Part shown: positions 17,239 through 26,756 of the stretch, one piece after another | Layout: each line of letters begins with the position of its first letter | How positions within the stretch are numbered: the stretch's first letter is position 1 | From: Pseudomonas sp. SCB32 | GTDB lineage: Bacteria; Pseudomonadota; Gammaproteobacteria; Pseudomonadales; Pseudomonadaceae | Direction of reading: 5' to 3' | Length of the DNA: 64,000 nt | Assembly (NCBI RefSeq): GCF_009189165.1 | Contig: NZ_CP045118.1 | Location: 930,001 to 994,000 of the forward strand | The notes under the pieces: generated by a model | Told to the model about the DNA's origin: nothing | Seen by the model: only the letters and a program-made list of their open reading frames with translations | The model's database searches: none | Made by a program: the position numbers and the translations under genes

Positions 17239-20200
17239 GTGATTTCGCGCTTCTTCATCGATCGTCCGATCTTTGCCATGGTGATCTCCATCATGTTCCT
17301 GCTGGGCGGGATGGCGGCCATGCACGCCTTGCCGATTGCCCAGTACCCGGAGATCCTCCCGCCGCAGGTGTCGGTGACCACCAACTATCCGGGCGCCAGT
17401 TCGCAGGTGATCGCGGAAACCGTCGCCGCGCCGCTGGAACAGGAAATCAACGGCGTCGAAGGCATGATCTACCAGCTGTCCACCTCGGACAGCAGCGGTG
17501 CCATGACCCTCACCGTGTACTTCAAGGTCGGTACCGATCCCGACCAGGCCACCATCAACGTCAACAACAAGGTGCAGGCAGCGCTGGCCAAGCTGCCCCA
17601 GGAAGTGCGCCGGCAGGGCGTGAAGGTGCAGAAGAAGTCTTCGGACATCCTGCAGCTGGTGATCCTGTACTCGCCGGACAACTCGGTCAGCCCGGTGCAG
17701 ATCAGTAACTACGCGCTGATCAACGTCATCGACGAGCTCAAGCGTCTGCCCGGCGTGGGCGACGTCACCCAGTTCGGCGCCAAGGACTACTCCATGCGCA
17801 TCTGGCTGCGCCCGGACAAGCTGGCGCAGTACAACCTCACGCCGACCGATGTGGTCAACGCCATTCAGGAGCAGAACTCGCAGTTCGCCGCCGGCAACTT
17901 CGGCAAGGAGCCGCTGAACACCCCGCAGGACTTCACCTATACGGTAAGTACCCAGGGCCGCTTCTCCGATCCGAAACAGTTCGAGAACATCATCCTGCGT
18001 ACCGACAGCACTGGCGCCAGTCTGCTGCTCAAGGACGTCGCCCGGGTCGAACTGGGGGCTCAGGACTACTCGATGATGACCACCCTGAATGGCCAGCAGA
18101 ACGCGGCCTTCGGTGTGTACCTGCAGCCCGGCGCCAACGCCCTGGATACCGCCGAGGCCGTGCGCAGCACCATGGACCGGCTGTCCAAGCGCTTCCCGCA
18201 GGGCATCGTCTACACCATCCCCTACGACACCACGGTGTTCGTGAAGGTGTCCATCGAGGAGGTGATTCACACCTTCTTCGAGGCCCTGGTGCTGGTGATG
18301 CTGGTGGTCTACCTGTTCCTGCAGAACATTCGCGCCACCCTGATCCCGGTGCTGGCGATCCCGGTATCGCTGGTCGGCACCTTCGCTGGCATGTACCTGC
18401 TGGGCTTCTCCATCAACCTGTTGACCCTGTTCGGCCTGGTGCTGGCCATCGGCATCGTGGTCGACGACGCCATCGTGGTGTTGGAGAACGTCGAACGGGT
18501 AATGCGAACGGAGAAGCTCGGACCACGGGAGGCAGCGATCAAGGCGATGGAGGAGGTGACGGGGCCGATCGTCGCCATCGTCCTCGTGCTCTGCGCGGTG
18601 TTCGTGCCGGTTGGCTTCCTCGGCGGTCTCGCCGGGCAGATGTACCAGCAGTTCGCGATCACCATTGCGGTGTCGGTGGTGATCTCCGGCATCGTCGCAC
18701 TGACTTTGTCACCGGCGCTCTGCGCACTGATCCTCAAGCCCGAGCACAAGGAACCGGCAGCGCCTTTCCGCTGGTTCAACCGCATGTTCGACAAGGCCAC
18801 CGAAGGCTACGGCGCGGGCGTGCAGTTCTTCCTCAAGCGCGCGTCCGTCGGCCTGCTGCTGGTCGGCGGGATGATCGCGCTGATGGTGGTGCTGTTCGGC
18901 CGGGTGCCCGGCTCGCTGGTGCCTGACGAGGACCAGGGTTATGTGCTCAACGCCTACATCCTGCCGCCAGCTTCCTCGCTCAAGCGCACCGAGGAGCTGA
19001 CCAACGCGGTCTCCGATCAGTTGCAGAAGCATCCGGCGGTCAAGGACGTGGTGACCTTCTCTGGCCTGAACATCCTGACCAACACCAACGTCACCAGCGC
19101 TGGTGTGTCCTTCGTGACCTTGAAGGACTGGAATGAGCGCAAGGAAGCGGCGCTGGATGCGCGCAACCTGACGCGTACCTTCATGGGCATGGGCGCCCGT
19201 GAACAGGGCGGCGTGACCCTGTCGTTCAACCCGCCGCCGATCACTGGCATGTCCACCACCGGCGGCTTCGAGGCCTACATCCAGGACCGCAGCGGCGGCA
19301 CTCCCGAGCAGCTGCAGGCAATCGTGCAGAAGTTCATGGCAGCGGCTGCCAAGCGTCCTGAACTGGCCGGCGTGACCACCACCTTCAACGCCGACGTGCC
19401 GCAGTACTACATCGACCTGGACCGTACCAAGGCACGTGCCTTTGGCGTGGCGATCAACGATGTGTTCACCGCCATGCAGTCGACCTTCGGCGCCTACTAC
19501 GTCAACGACTTCAGCCTGTTCGGTCGTACCTGGAAGGTGAACCTGCAGTCCGAGTCGGACTTCCGCCGCAAGCCGGAGGACCTCAAGCAGGTCTTCGTGC
19601 GCTCCGCCACTGGCGAGCTGATTCCGCTCGCGACGCTGGTGCAGGTCAAGCGCATCCTTGGCCCGGATACCTTCTCGCGCTTCAACGTGTTCCCCGCGGC
19701 CAAGCTGCTCGGCGGCCCGGCTCCGGGCTACAGCTCCGGCCAGGCGTTGGCGGCGATGCAGCAGGTGGCTGACCAGACCCTCGGCCAGGACTACATGCTG
19801 ACCTGGATCGGTTCGGCCTACCAGGAGCTGGAGGCGCAGGGTTCGGGCAGCCAGGCATTCATCTTCGGCCTGATCCTGGTGTTCCTCATCCTGGCGGCGC
19901 AGTACGAGCGCTGGTCGTTGCCGCTGGCGGTGGTCACCGCGGTGCCCTTCGCGGTATTCGGCGCCATCCTCGCCATCTGGCTGCGCGGCATCGACAACGA
20001 CGTGTACTTCCAGGTGGGTCTGGTGACGCTGATCGGTCTTGCGGCGAAGAACGCGATCCTGATCATCGAGTTCGCCGTGCTCTGCCGTGAAGAGCAGGGC
20101 ATGGGGCCGGTGGAGGCAGCGCTGGAAGCGGCCAAGCTGCGCTTCCGCCCGATCGTCATGACCTCGCTGGCGTTCATCCTGGGTTGCGTGCCGTTGGCGA

Positions 20201-20391
20201 TCAGCACCGGCGCGGGCTCGGCCAGCCGTCACTCGATCGGTACCGGGGTAATCGGCGGCATGCTCGCCGCGACCCTGCTGGCGACCTTCCTCATCCCGAT
20301 GTTCTACATGCTGGTGGAGTCGGCCTCCGACAAGCTGTCCAGCCGCAAGAACAAGGGCAAGCCCGCCGAGGGCGAGGTCCACAAGGCCTGA
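17239..20391 (+). CDS. RND efflux inner-membrane pump (MexB/AcrB, HAE1 family)
   Basis: 1050 residues, the full length of HAE1 transporters. It begins [20 protein letters not shown] from a GTG with AAGGAG eight bases upstream. TM4 shows [16 protein letters not shown] with the two proton-relay aspartates, and the TM10 region has [13 protein letters not shown] (relay Lys). Two large periplasmic loops are present. Exports hydrophobic drugs or toxic compounds using proton motive force. I do not recognise it as one of the named Mex pumps. A perfect hairpin follows the stop. Confidence 0.94.
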   Translation: MISRFFIDRPIFAMVISIMFLLGGMAAMHALPIAQYPEILPPQVSVTTNYPGASSQVIAETVAAPLEQEINGVEGMIYQLSTSDSSGAMTLTVYFKVGTDPDQATINVNNKVQAALAKLPQEVRRQGVKVQKKSSDILQLVILYSPDNSVSPVQISNYALINVIDELKRLPGVGDVTQFGAKDYSMRIWLRPDKLAQYNLTPTDVVNAIQEQNSQFAAGNFGKEPLNTPQDFTYTVSTQGRFSDPKQFENIILRTDSTGASLLLKDVARVELGAQDYSMMTTLNGQQNAAFGVYLQPGANALDTAEAVRSTMDRLSKRFPQGIVYTIPYDTTVFVKVSIEEVIHTFFEALVLVMLVVYLFLQNIRATLIPVLAIPVSLVGTFAGMYLLGFSINLLTLFGLVLAIGIVVDDAIVVLENVERVMRTEKLGPREAAIKAMEEVTGPIVAIVLVLCAVFVPVGFLGGLAGQMYQQFAITIAVSVVISGIVALTLSPALCALILKPEHKEPAAPFRWFNRMFDKATEGYGAGVQFFLKRASVGLLLVGGMIALMVVLFGRVPGSLVPDEDQGYVLNAYILPPASSLKRTEELTNAVSDQLQKHPAVKDVVTFSGLNILTNTNVTSAGVSFVTLKDWNERKEAALDARNLTRTFMGMGAREQGGVTLSFNPPPITGMSTTGGFEAYIQDRSGGTPEQLQAIVQKFMAAAAKRPELAGVTTTFNADVPQYYIDLDRTKARAFGVAINDVFTAMQSTFGAYYVNDFSLFGRTWKVNLQSESDFRRKPEDLKQVFVRSATGELIPLATLVQVKRILGPDTFSRFNVFPAAKLLGGPAPGYSSGQALAAMQQVADQTLGQDYMLTWIGSAYQELEAQGSGSQAFIFGLILVFLILAAQYERWSLPLAVVTAVPFAVFGAILAIWLRGIDNDVYFQVGLVTLIGLAAKNAILIIEFAVLCREEQGMGPVEAALEAAKLRFRPIVMTSLAFILGCVPLAISTGAGSASRHSIGTGVIGGMLAATLLATFLIPMFYMLVESASDKLSSRKNKGKPAEGEVHKA

Positions 20392-20397
20392 AGCCGG

Positions 20398-20424
20398 GGC
20401 GGACCGGCAATATGCCGGTCCGCC
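20398..20424 (+). terminator. Hairpin after the RND operon
   Basis: GGCGGACCGGCA and TGCCGGTCCGCC form a 12-base perfect stem with a three-base loop, seven bases after the pump stop. The T-tract is displaced and short (ATCTTTTC). Confidence 0.65.
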
Positions 20425-20581
20425 CTACCATCTTTTCGGGAAATTGATTAGCGAGCTTGCTAATTTTCCGGCCGTTGTCAAAATGCCAGGCATCGTCGCG
20501 CAGCGCTTTCGCGGCAGAACCTTACACCCCGTCCGCCCTGGCGCCTGAGCCGCCACCGCCGGTGTGTGCCCAGGTGACCTC

Positions 20582-21757
20582 ATGAATCTCCGTATCCTGC
20601 TGATCCTTGGCGCCTTGAGTGCCTTCGGGCCGATGGCCATCGACTTCTATCTGCCCAGCTTCCCGGCGCTGGCGCATGCCTTCGACACCGATGTCGAGCA
20701 TATCCAGCTGAGCCTGTCGGCGTACTTCGCCGGCCTCGCCATCGGCCAGTTGCTCTACGGCCCGCTGGCCGATCGCGTCGGTCGGCGTATTCCGCTGCTG
20801 CTGGGGGTGAGCATCTTCACCCTGGCCTCGCTGGCCTGTGCCTTCGTGCCGAACCTGGAGTGGCTGATCGGCGCGCGTTTCGTCCAGGCGCTGGGTGGTT
20901 GCGCGGGCATGGTGATTTCGCGGGCGGTGGTGCGTGACCTGTGCGATCCGATCGCCGCCGCCAAGGCCTTCTCGCAGCTGATGCTGGTGATGGGGCTGGC
21001 GCCGATCCTCGCGCCGTTGTGCGGCGGCTTGCTGCTGGACGTGGCTGGCTGGCAGTCGATCTTCTTCTGCCTGACGCTGTTCAGTGCGCTGGCCGGCGCG
21101 GCAATTGCCCTGTGGCTGCCGGAGACCATCCCGGCCGGTCCGCGGGCACCCTTGCGCGGGGCTGGGCGGCAATACCTGGCGCTGTTCGCCGACCGCTCCT
21201 TCCTCACCTATGCGCTGACCGGTGGCGTCGCCGTGGCCGGAATGTTCTCCTACATCGCCGGTTCACCGTTCGTGTTCATCCAGCTCTATGGCGTACCGCC
21301 CGAACACTACGGCTGGATCTTCGGCAGCAACGCCGCCGGCTTCATCCTGATGGCGCAGGCGAATGCGCGGCTGCTGCGCTATCGCGGGCCGGGCTTCTGG
21401 TTGCGCAGGGCGGTGTGGGTGTACTTCGCCTGCGGCGCGACGCTGCTGGCGATCACCCTGGCTAAACCGGCGCACCTGTGGCCGCTGCTGATCCCGCTGT
21501 TCGGCGCCATCGCTTGCCTGGGCTTCCTGCTGCCCAACGCATCGGCCTGCGCCATGGCCAGCCAGGGGCGCCACGCCGGGAGCGCGTCAGCCCTGATGGG
21601 TAGCCTGCAATTCACGGTGGCGGCGTGCGCTTCGGCACTGGTCGGTGCGCTGCACGACGGTTCGGCGTTGCCGATGGCCCTGGTGATTACCGCCTGCGGT
21701 CTGGCGGCGGCGCTGCTCGGCTGGTCCAGCGGACAGATCAGCGAACGCGCCGCCTGA
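20582..21757 (+). CDS. Bcr/CflA-family MFS multidrug transporter
   Basis: 391 residues with about 12 hydrophobic helices. The start MNLRILLILGALSAFGPMAIDFYLPSFP contains the Bcr/CflA signature (A-DFYLP), and the MFS loop motif is GPLADRVGRRIPLL. AGGTGA precedes the ATG at 20582. Proton-driven exporter of drugs or metabolites; specificity unknown. It follows the RND operon but has its own upstream region of about 150 bp. Confidence 0.9.
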   Translation: MNLRILLILGALSAFGPMAIDFYLPSFPALAHAFDTDVEHIQLSLSAYFAGLAIGQLLYGPLADRVGRRIPLLLGVSIFTLASLACAFVPNLEWLIGARFVQALGGCAGMVISRAVVRDLCDPIAAAKAFSQLMLVMGLAPILAPLCGGLLLDVAGWQSIFFCLTLFSALAGAAIALWLPETIPAGPRAPLRGAGRQYLALFADRSFLTYALTGGVAVAGMFSYIAGSPFVFIQLYGVPPEHYGWIFGSNAAGFILMAQANARLLRYRGPGFWLRRAVWVYFACGATLLAITLAKPAHLWPLLIPLFGAIACLGFLLPNASACAMASQGRHAGSASALMGSLQFTVAACASALVGALHDGSALPMALVITACGLAAALLGWSSGQISERAA

Positions 21758-21763
21758 GCGGCC

Positions 21764-21943
21764 TCAGCCTACGGCGCGGCGGCGCAACTCGGGCAAGTGG
21801 TGCGGCGCCCGCAAGCGGGCTTCCAGGGTATCGACGAAGGTGCGAGCTTCCCGCTCGCTGCGGAAGCCGACGGCCTGTTGATCCAGGCAGACTTCCCAGG
21901 GCTGATTCTTGTTGGTGGCGGACGGGCGAACGAGGATGTGCAT
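21764..21943 (-). CDS. Small conserved-looking protein of 59 residues
   Basis: Begins MHILVRPSATNKNQPWEVCL and ends PELRRRAVG. It has a plausible ribosome-binding site (AGGGG about ten bases before the ATG) and stops seven bases from the convergent MFS stop. The composition (mixed charge, one Cys, one Trp, third-position GC) looks genuinely coded. No domain recognised. The small size makes it easy to miss with a 60-codon cut-off. Confidence 0.6.
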   Translation of the reverse strand: MHILVRPSATNKNQPWEVCLDQQAVGFRSEREARTFVDTLEARLRAPHHLPELRRRAVG

Positions 21944-22050
21944 GACGGGGGCACCCCTGAACGGTCTCTGAAGGGATTCTCAGTGTAGTCCCGTCACCGA
22001 ACGGTAAAAGATGCGACGCAATGTCGCCGACGGCCGGCCCGGTCGCCCCC

Positions 22051-22932
22051 TCATGCACCACCGCGCCCCTGGCTCAGGCGCCTGCGGTAGGCACTGGGCG
22101 AAATCCCCATGACCTTGCTGAAAAGTCTTGAAAAGTAATAGCTGTCGTCATAGCCCACGGCCTGGCTGACCTGGGCGACACCGCAGGCGCTGCTGTCCAG
22201 CAACTGGCAGGCGTATTCGATTTTCAGGTGCAGGAAGTGCTGGATTGGCGTGCGCCCGGTGAGCGCCCGGTAGCGGCTGACGAAGTGGAACTTGGAGAGG
22301 TTGCAGAACGCCGCCAGCTGCGGCAGGTCCAGGCGCTGGTGCAGGTTGTCGCGCATGTAGGCGTGCAGGCCGTCCAGGTCCAGCCCTGCATCGCGCACCG
22401 GGCGCAGCAACGGCAACTGGCAGAGCAGGGCGCGCAGGCGGCTGGCGGCGAGCAGGAAGGGCTGGAAGCGATAGCCGCTCAGGCGCGCCTCCAGCAGTTG
22501 GGAGAAGCCGCTGACCAGGGCGTGCTGCAGGCCCCAGTGGCGTACTGGCGAGTCCCCGTAGCCGGCGGCCTGGCGCAGCCAGTCGGCGCCATCGCCACGC
22601 AGATGTACCCAATGGATTGTCCAGGGATTGGCGGGGGCGGCGTGGTAGGCGTGGGCCACGCCCGGCGGCAGCCAGATCAGGTCGCCGCAGCCGACCGCCT
22701 GGGACTGCCCGGGGACGAGGAGTTCACCCTGGCCTTCGCTGCAGTAGATCAGCAGGTGGTCGTCGTGCTGCTCGCGGCTCATCTGATGCTCGCGGGCGCG
22801 GCGGTAATGACCCAGGGAACTGGGATAGAGGTCGCGGCTGAGCGGGTGCGTGGCGAGCTTCTGCAGCAGCGTCGGCGGCAGCACCAGGCGCAGGCTGTCG
22901 GCGGGAAGGGGCCAGTCCGAGGTTCTCGACAT
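22051..22932 (-). CDS. AraC-family regulator (MmsR-like)
   Basis: 293 residues. An N-terminal cupin-type AraC ligand domain (GQGELLVPG...WLPPGVAHAYHA, about 65-105) is followed by two C-terminal helix-turn-helix units (LPQLAAFCNLSKFHFVSRYR and VAQVSQAVGYDDSYYFSRLF). Divergent from the prpE-like gene across 231 bp, so a likely local activator of it. The sequence style recalls MmsR, the activator of valine-degradation genes mmsAB in P. aeruginosa; those genes are not here. Assignment as MmsR is uncertain. Confidence 0.85.
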   Translation of the reverse strand: MSRTSDWPLPADSLRLVLPPTLLQKLATHPLSRDLYPSSLGHYRRAREHQMSREQHDDHLLIYCSEGQGELLVPGQSQAVGCGDLIWLPPGVAHAYHAAPANPWTIHWVHLRGDGADWLRQAAGYGDSPVRHWGLQHALVSGFSQLLEARLSGYRFQPFLLAASRLRALLCQLPLLRPVRDAGLDLDGLHAYMRDNLHQRLDLPQLAAFCNLSKFHFVSRYRALTGRTPIQHFLHLKIEYACQLLDSSACGVAQVSQAVGYDDSYYFSRLFSKVMGISPSAYRRRLSQGRGGA

Positions 22933-22981
22933 ACGGGTATCTCGCTCAGCAATTTAATCCAGCAAGTGCACAATTTAGTCG

Positions 22982-23006
22982 ATCACTGGCGTTGTGTGCC
23001 GGTGAT
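22982..23006. promoter_or_regulatory. Imperfect palindrome between the AraC gene and prpE
   Basis: ATCACTGGC and GCCGGTGAT (one mismatch) flank a seven-base spacer in the divergent promoter region. Possible operator; which protein would bind it is unknown. Confidence 0.35.
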
Positions 23007-23163
23007 AGCTTTGCCCTTGTGTGGAACGTTCTGCTGTCGTTTGCGCAATAAAAGCCGGCTACCGCCTGTGAATGGCCGGCGTACGACCAAAGGTTGATGG
23101 TGGGGGAGCGAACCCCGGCCATACTCGTTGTTCGACCTCGATAACAACAAATAAGAGGCTCAG

Positions 23164-25062
23164 ATGATGAACTACCGGCAGTGCTACGACCGCTCCATCG
23201 CGGAGCCGTCCGCTTTCTGGGCCGAGCAGGCCCGCCGCGTGGCCTGGTACCGCGCTCCGCAGGACATCCTGCAATCCCTGCCTGATGGCAGCCACCGTTG
23301 GTTCGCCGATGGCCGCCTGAACTCCAGCTACCTCGCGCTGGATCGCCAGATCGAGCTCGGCCGCGGCGAGCAGACCGCGCTGATCTACGACTCTCCTGTC
23401 ACCAATACCCAGCAGCGCTTCAGCTACCTCGAGCTGCGCGACGAAGTCGCGCGCCTGGCCGGCGCCCTGCGCGCGCTGGGCGTGGAGCGGGGTGACGGGG
23501 TGATCATCTACATGCCGATGGTGCCGCAGGCGGCGATGGCGATGCTCGCCTGCGCGCGCATCGGCGCCGTGCACTCGGTGGTGTTCGGTGGCTTCGCGCC
23601 CTACGAGCTGGCGCTGCGCATCGACGACGCCAAGCCCAAGCTGGTCCTCACCGCGTCCTGCGGGCTGGAGTTCGACCGGGTCATCGAATACAAGCCGCTG
23701 GTGGACAAGGCCCTGGAACTGGCGCTGCACCAGCCGGCTCATGTGCTGGTGCTGCAGCGCCCGCAGGCGATGGCCGAGCTGCATGCCGGGCGCGACCTCG
23801 ACTGGCGCGAGACCCTGGCCCACGCCCAGCCGGCGGACCCGGTGGAGCTGGCCAGCGGCGACCCGCTGTACATCATGTACACCTCCGGCACTACCGGGAA
23901 ACCCAAGGGCATCGTGCGTGACAACGGTGGCCATGCGGTGGCGCTGCACTATGCACTGCCGACCATCTTCGGTCTGCAGCCGGGCGATATCTGGTGGGGC
24001 GTGTCCGATGTCGGCTGGGTGGTCGGCCACTCGCTGATTGTCTACGGCCCGCTGATGAACGGCTGCACCACGGTGTTCTACGAAGGCAAGCCGGTGCGCA
24101 CCCCGGATGCCGGCAGCTACTGGCGGGTGATCGAGGAGCACAAGGTCAACAGCCTGTTCTGCGCGCCCACGGCGATCCGCGCGATCCGCAAGGAAGACCC
24201 CCACGGTGAACTGCTCAAGCATTACGACCTGGGCTCACTGCGCCATCTGTTCCTCGCTGGCGAAAAACTCGACAGCAGCACCCAGCACTGGCTGGAGGAA
24301 CTCACCGGCAAGCCGGTGCACGACCACTGGTGGCAGACCGAGACCGGCTGGCCGGTGACCGCTCCCTGCACCGGCCTGGACGGTCACGACCTGCGCGCCG
24401 GTTCCACCAACCGTGCGGTGCCCGGCTATCACGTGCAGGTGGTGGACGACGAAGGTCAGGTGCTGGGCCCGAACGAGCAGGGCTCCATCGTCATCGCCCT
24501 GCCGCTGCCTCCGGGCTGCGCGCAGACCCTGTGGAATGATCATCCGCGTTACCTGCAGGCCTACCTGAAGACCTATCCCGGCTACTACCACACCGGCGAC
24601 GGCGGCTATGTGGACGAGGAGGGGTTCGTCTACATCATGGGGCGCACCGACGACGTGATTAACGTCTCCGGCCACCGGCTCTCGACTGGTGAGATGGAGG
24701 AACTGCTGTCGCTGCATGAGGCCGTGGCCGAGTGCGCGGTGATTGCCGTGGCAGACGAACTCAAGGGGCATGTGCCGCTGGGGCTGGTGGTGCTCAAGGA
24801 CGACGCGAGGATCGCCGAGGATGCCTTGCAGCGCGAACTGGTGGCGCTGGTGCGCGAGCGCATCGGCGCGCTGGCCTGCTTCCAGCGCGCGGTGGTGGTC
24901 AAGCGCCTGCCCAAGACCCGCTCCGGCAAGATCCTTCGCGCCGTGCTGCGCAAGATCGCCGACGGCGAGGAGTACGCGCCACCGTCCACCATCGACGACC
25001 CGAGCATCCTTGGCGAGATCGCCGAGCGCCTGGGCAGGGCCGGGCTGGCCAAGGCGAGCTGA
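23164..25062 (+). CDS. prpE: Propionyl-CoA synthetase-like acyl-CoA synthetase
   Basis: 632 residues, ANL superfamily. The AMP-binding motif is YTSGTTGKPKGIVRDNGG. The WWGVSDVGWVVGHSLIVYGPL and WWQTETGWP blocks are typical of the acetyl/propionyl-CoA synthetases, and the catalytic lysine lies in KTRSGKILR near residue 582. The GIVRDNGGHA form points to PrpE rather than Acs. Converts propionate (or a short branched acid) to its CoA ester. Two ATGs in tandem at 23164 and 23167 follow AGAGG. The AraC neighbour suggests control by branched-chain or propionate metabolites. A terminator follows. Confidence 0.9.
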   Translation: MMNYRQCYDRSIAEPSAFWAEQARRVAWYRAPQDILQSLPDGSHRWFADGRLNSSYLALDRQIELGRGEQTALIYDSPVTNTQQRFSYLELRDEVARLAGALRALGVERGDGVIIYMPMVPQAAMAMLACARIGAVHSVVFGGFAPYELALRIDDAKPKLVLTASCGLEFDRVIEYKPLVDKALELALHQPAHVLVLQRPQAMAELHAGRDLDWRETLAHAQPADPVELASGDPLYIMYTSGTTGKPKGIVRDNGGHAVALHYALPTIFGLQPGDIWWGVSDVGWVVGHSLIVYGPLMNGCTTVFYEGKPVRTPDAGSYWRVIEEHKVNSLFCAPTAIRAIRKEDPHGELLKHYDLGSLRHLFLAGEKLDSSTQHWLEELTGKPVHDHWWQTETGWPVTAPCTGLDGHDLRAGSTNRAVPGYHVQVVDDEGQVLGPNEQGSIVIALPLPPGCAQTLWNDHPRYLQAYLKTYPGYYHTGDGGYVDEEGFVYIMGRTDDVINVSGHRLSTGEMEELLSLHEAVAECAVIAVADELKGHVPLGLVVLKDDARIAEDALQRELVALVRERIGALACFQRAVVVKRLPKTRSGKILRAVLRKIADGEEYAPPSTIDDPSILGEIAERLGRAGLAKAS

Positions 25063-25095
25063 TTCCCACGTGCCGGTCCTGCCGGCGTCTTCCAG

Positions 25096-25119
25096 GGCCG
25101 CATCCGTGCGGCCTTTTTT
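25096..25119 (+). terminator. Rho-independent terminator of prpE
   Basis: GGCCGCA/TGCGGCC stem with a four-base loop and an immediate T-tract (TTTTTTA). Confidence 0.85.
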
Positions 25120-25189
25120 ATTCGGCGTGGGTAATGGCTAACTGCTTCTATACTCGTGCAGATATGCCTCTGCGGGTGGTATTGCGGCT

Positions 25190-25639
25190 ATGGTCAACCC
25201 GGACATTCTCGACGAGGAAGAACTGGCGGCGCTGCGGGAAGTCAACGCGCCGACTCCGCGCAGTTCCGTGGTACTGCTCGTCGATGAAGATCCTGAGGTG
25301 TTGGCGGAGTTGCGCGATCTGATCGAGGCTGCCGACATCCATTGCCTCACCGCCCAGAGCGCCGCCGAAGCGCTGCGCCGTATCCGCCGGGACGAGTCGG
25401 ACATCGACCTGCTGATCACCGACTTGCCGATGGAGCGCAAGGGTTCGGGGCTGGCACTGATCCGCGAACTCAACGCCATCGGCACCTTCCTGCCGATCCT
25501 CGTACTCTCCGGGCAGGCCGACACCCTCGACCTGATCGAGGCAATGGGGCTGAACGTAGTGGAGATCATGCTCAAGCCGGTGGAGCCGGAGTACTTCCTG
25601 CTCGCGCTGAGTCGTTGTTTGCAGGATCGAGGAGCGTAG
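25190..25639 (+). CDS. Stand-alone receiver-domain response regulator
   Basis: 149 residues: a 25-residue leader, then one receiver domain with acidic pocket DED (32-34), phosphoacceptor D78 (ITDLP), the Ser of LSGQ and K129. No output domain. Such proteins relay phosphate or control another protein by binding. No kinase is adjacent. The ribosome-binding site is weak. Its stop TAG is part of GTAGGGTGC, the first bases of an inverted repeat, so the C-terminus may have been altered by that repeat. Confidence 0.85.
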   Translation: MVNPDILDEEELAALREVNAPTPRSSVVLLVDEDPEVLAELRDLIEAADIHCLTAQSAAEALRRIRRDESDIDLLITDLPMERKGSGLALIRELNAIGTFLPILVLSGQADTLDLIEAMGLNVVEIMLKPVEPEYFLLALSRCLQDRGA

Positions 25640-25764
25640 GGTGCATAACGTTCGACTTTGTACGCCGTTTGACCTTGCTGTCCGGACGCTCAGAACTCGG
25701 CCCTGGAGCCGACCGACGGAATGTGGTGTATCGGCGTACAACCGCGAACGGTTGTACGCCCTAC
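25636..25764. repeat. Long inverted repeat (GTAGGGTGC...GTACGCCCTAC)
   Basis: Ends GTAGGG and CCCTAC with inner TTTGTACGCCG/CGGCGTACAA and AACCG/CGGTT pairs, so that several nested stems are possible. Part of its left half recurs at 10069-10140. Confidence 0.75.
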
Positions 25765-25777
25765 GCGTAATGCGGTG

Positions 25778-26689
25778 TTAGAGCGTCTGCGCCTTGAACG
25801 TATCGCACTTGCCCGGTGAGCCACTCTCGAAGCCGAGCTTGAACCAGCGCACGCGCTGCGCCGAGGTGCCGTGGGTGAAGGAGTCGGGCATCACGGTGCC
25901 GCGCGCCTGGCGCTGCAGGCGGTCGTCGCCGATGGCGTTGGCGGCATTCAGCGCTTCTTCCACGTCGCCCGGCTCCAGCCAGTTCAGGCGCTGCTGGGCG
26001 TGGTTGGCCCAGACGCCGGCGAAGCAGTCGGCCTGCAGTTCCTGGCGAACCGACAGGCCGTCGGCGCCTTCCATGCGTGCGCCGCGCTGGCGGGCGGCCT
26101 GGATCTTGGCGGAGATGCCCAGCAGGTTCTGCACATGGTGGCCGACTTCGTGGGCGATCACGTACGCCTGGGCGAAGTCGCCGGCGGCGGAGAATTTCTG
26201 CTCCATCTCGCGGAAGAAGCCGAGGTCCAGGTAGACCCTGTGGTCGCCCGGGCAATAGAAGGGGCCGACCGCCGAGGAGGCGAAGCCGCAGGCCGAGTTC
26301 ACCCCGCCGTTGAACAGGATCAGCTTGGGTTGCTCGTAGCGGGCGTTGCTGCGGGCGAAGATCTCGCCCCAGGTGTCCTCGGTGTCGCCGAGGATGGCGC
26401 GGACGAACTCCACCTGCGGATCATTGGGGTTGGCCGGCTTGCCCTGTACCGGGCGGCTCGGTGCCTGCTGCGAGACATCCATCTGGCCCAGCAGCGAGCC
26501 GAGGATCTGCATCGGGTCCTGGCCCATCAGCAGGCCGACTACAACGACAATGGCCACACCGCCCAGGCTCAGGCCGCGTCCGCCGATGCGCATGCCGCCA
26601 CCACCGCCCGTGTCACTGCCTGCTCCATCATCAGAGCCATCCCGTTCGTCCACTACGTTGTCGCTGCGTCGTCCTTTGCGCCAGAGCAT
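25778..26689 (-). CDS. YpfJ/KPN_02809-family neutral zinc metallopeptidase
   Basis: 303 residues from the ATG at 26689 (GGAGAAG upstream). A glycine-rich N-terminus (DTGGGGGMRIGGRG) precedes one membrane helix (LGGVAIVVVVGLLMG). The catalytic HEVGHHVQNLLG (HExxH) lies near residue 180, and the C-terminal region includes the QADCFAGVWANH metal-binding segment and the DSFTHGTSAQRVRWF motif typical of the family. Probably anchored in the inner membrane with a periplasmic peptidase domain. Substrate unknown. Confidence 0.92.
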   Translation of the reverse strand: MLWRKGRRSDNVVDERDGSDDGAGSDTGGGGGMRIGGRGLSLGGVAIVVVVGLLMGQDPMQILGSLLGQMDVSQQAPSRPVQGKPANPNDPQVEFVRAILGDTEDTWGEIFARSNARYEQPKLILFNGGVNSACGFASSAVGPFYCPGDHRVYLDLGFFREMEQKFSAAGDFAQAYVIAHEVGHHVQNLLGISAKIQAARQRGARMEGADGLSVRQELQADCFAGVWANHAQQRLNWLEPGDVEEALNAANAIGDDRLQRQARGTVMPDSFTHGTSAQRVRWFKLGFESGSPGKCDTFKAQTL

Positions 26690-26756
26690 GGCGGCTTCTC
26701 CATGGTGCAAGTGGGTTCAGTGTTGTATCGCGCGGCGTTGGCCGCCAGCCCGGTCG

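Noticed and set aside
15916..18270. 784-codon open frame on the minus strand
   Set aside because: Lies opposite the RND adaptor and pump genes, whose full families are recognisable; composition is that of an antisense shadow.
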